Shown piece after piece: positions 13,837-14,180 of a DNA stretch of 14,180 bases. Each line of letters begins with the position of its first letter. The first letter of the stretch is position 1. The notes under the pieces are model-generated. The model made no database searches. It saw only the letters and a list, made by a program, of their open reading frames with translations, and was not told the DNA's origin. Made by a program: the position numbers and the translations under genes. Origin of the DNA: UBA922 sp035438805 (lineage in GTDB: Bacteria > Patescibacteriota > Patescibacteriia > Magasanikbacterales > UBA922); assembly GCA_035438805.1 (NCBI GenBank), contig DAORJA010000021.1, positions 1-14,180 on the forward strand, written 5' to 3'.

Positions 13837-14180
13837 ATGCTCTGCAGGATGATGGTCATCGCTGCCGCCCTCTCGATGGCGGCTTGCGACTCTTCGGGAC
13901 CAGGCACAGAGCCTGTTTCCACCACTGACACGTCGGAAACTGGCAAGGGAGATGATCCCTACCAGCCCGACACCTACAACACGGCGGATCCGGATTCCGC
14001 CCCGAACGACACGTTCACGCCCCCACTCACTGCCGAGGAACTCTGCGGACAAGTCCTCGAGCTCGCGGGAATCTGGTGGTGCGAGAGTGACAATGAGCTG
14101 ATCGATGGCGACCGACTCGAGGTCACCGTCCAGGTCACTGCCACTGGAGACCAGTGCGAACTCATCTTCGCCTGCGACGG
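13837..14180 (+). CDS. Secreted lipoprotein of unknown function, high-GC, 3' truncated by window
   Basis: The first 114 residues are visible and the gene runs off the window end. The start at 13837 has a GAGGAG SD (13823-13828) eight bases upstream. The N-terminus is a lipoprotein signal peptide: Arg4, a hydrophobic core at 5-16 and lipobox M-A-A-C with Cys17 as the lipid-bearing residue. A linker rich in Asp, Thr, Pro, Gly and Ser follows (about 18-65). A folded domain then begins with regular cysteines (CGQVLELAGIWWCES, GDQCELIFACDG), suggesting disulfides. By hand count 84 of 114 codons end in G or C (about 74%), unlike the neighbouring genes. The style recalls lipoproteins of high-GC Myxococcota-like bacteria, so transfer or an assembly join should be considered. 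Function is unknown. Confidence 0.8.
   Translation, partial: MLCRMMVIAAALSMAACDSSGPGTEPVSTTDTSETGKGDDPYQPDTYNTADPDSAPNDTFTPPLTAEELCGQVLELAGIWWCESDNELIDGDRLEVTVQVTATGDQCELIFACD

Overview
The window looks like a chromosomal piece of a small-genome bacterium, most plausibly a member of the Patescibacteria (CPR). Supporting signs are AT-leaning housekeeping genes with no or poor Shine-Dalgarno (SD) sequences, very tight gene packing with overlapping starts and stops, a tRNA without an encoded CCA end, and short GC-rich hairpin terminators. UGA is used as a stop (metallophosphoesterase and the DUF6311-like gene), so the recoded lineages that read UGA as glycine are unlikely. This placement is inference; no rRNA or marker phylogeny is available here.

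Left end (1-1865): a bidirectional-looking terminator, then minus-strand parB and parA (chromosome partitioning), then a divergent plus-strand tRNA-Leu(CAA) with a clear promoter and its own terminator. Next (1914-3453) come two consecutive plus-strand orphan genes, each a self-contained transcription unit: promoter, ORF, large post-ORF hairpin, terminator. Their GC3 by hand count is about 55%, against about 35% in a host-like gene at the other end of the window. They sit directly downstream of the tRNA gene.

Middle (3542-13113): a plus-strand membrane-anchored metallophosphoesterase converges on, and overlaps by 47 bp, a long minus-strand block. In transcription order that block is aspS, a DUF6311-like membrane protein, a family-2 glycosyltransferase resembling polyprenyl-phosphate-sugar synthases, a GT-C-like membrane glycosyltransferase, scpA, scpB, a D-Ala-D-Ala carboxypeptidase and a COG2426-type membrane protein. 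The glycosyltransferase set could load a sugar on a lipid carrier and transfer it at the outer face of the membrane. ScpAB and ParAB act in chromosome condensation and segregation.

Right end (13192-14180): a small plus-strand coiled-coil protein with a good promoter and SD, then a third compositionally foreign gene, cut by the window edge. It encodes a lipoprotein with about 74% GC3. It has a strong promoter, a strong SD and a leader of about 140 nt. The leader contains an uninterrupted 26-bp RNA stem with eight G-U pairs, the most striking unexplained structure in the window.

The best candidate for something undescribed is the set of three high-GC orphan transcription units (1914-2655, 2682-3453, 13664-end) and the plus-strand RNA hairpins attached to them. 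None of the three proteins could be assigned to a family from the sequence alone.
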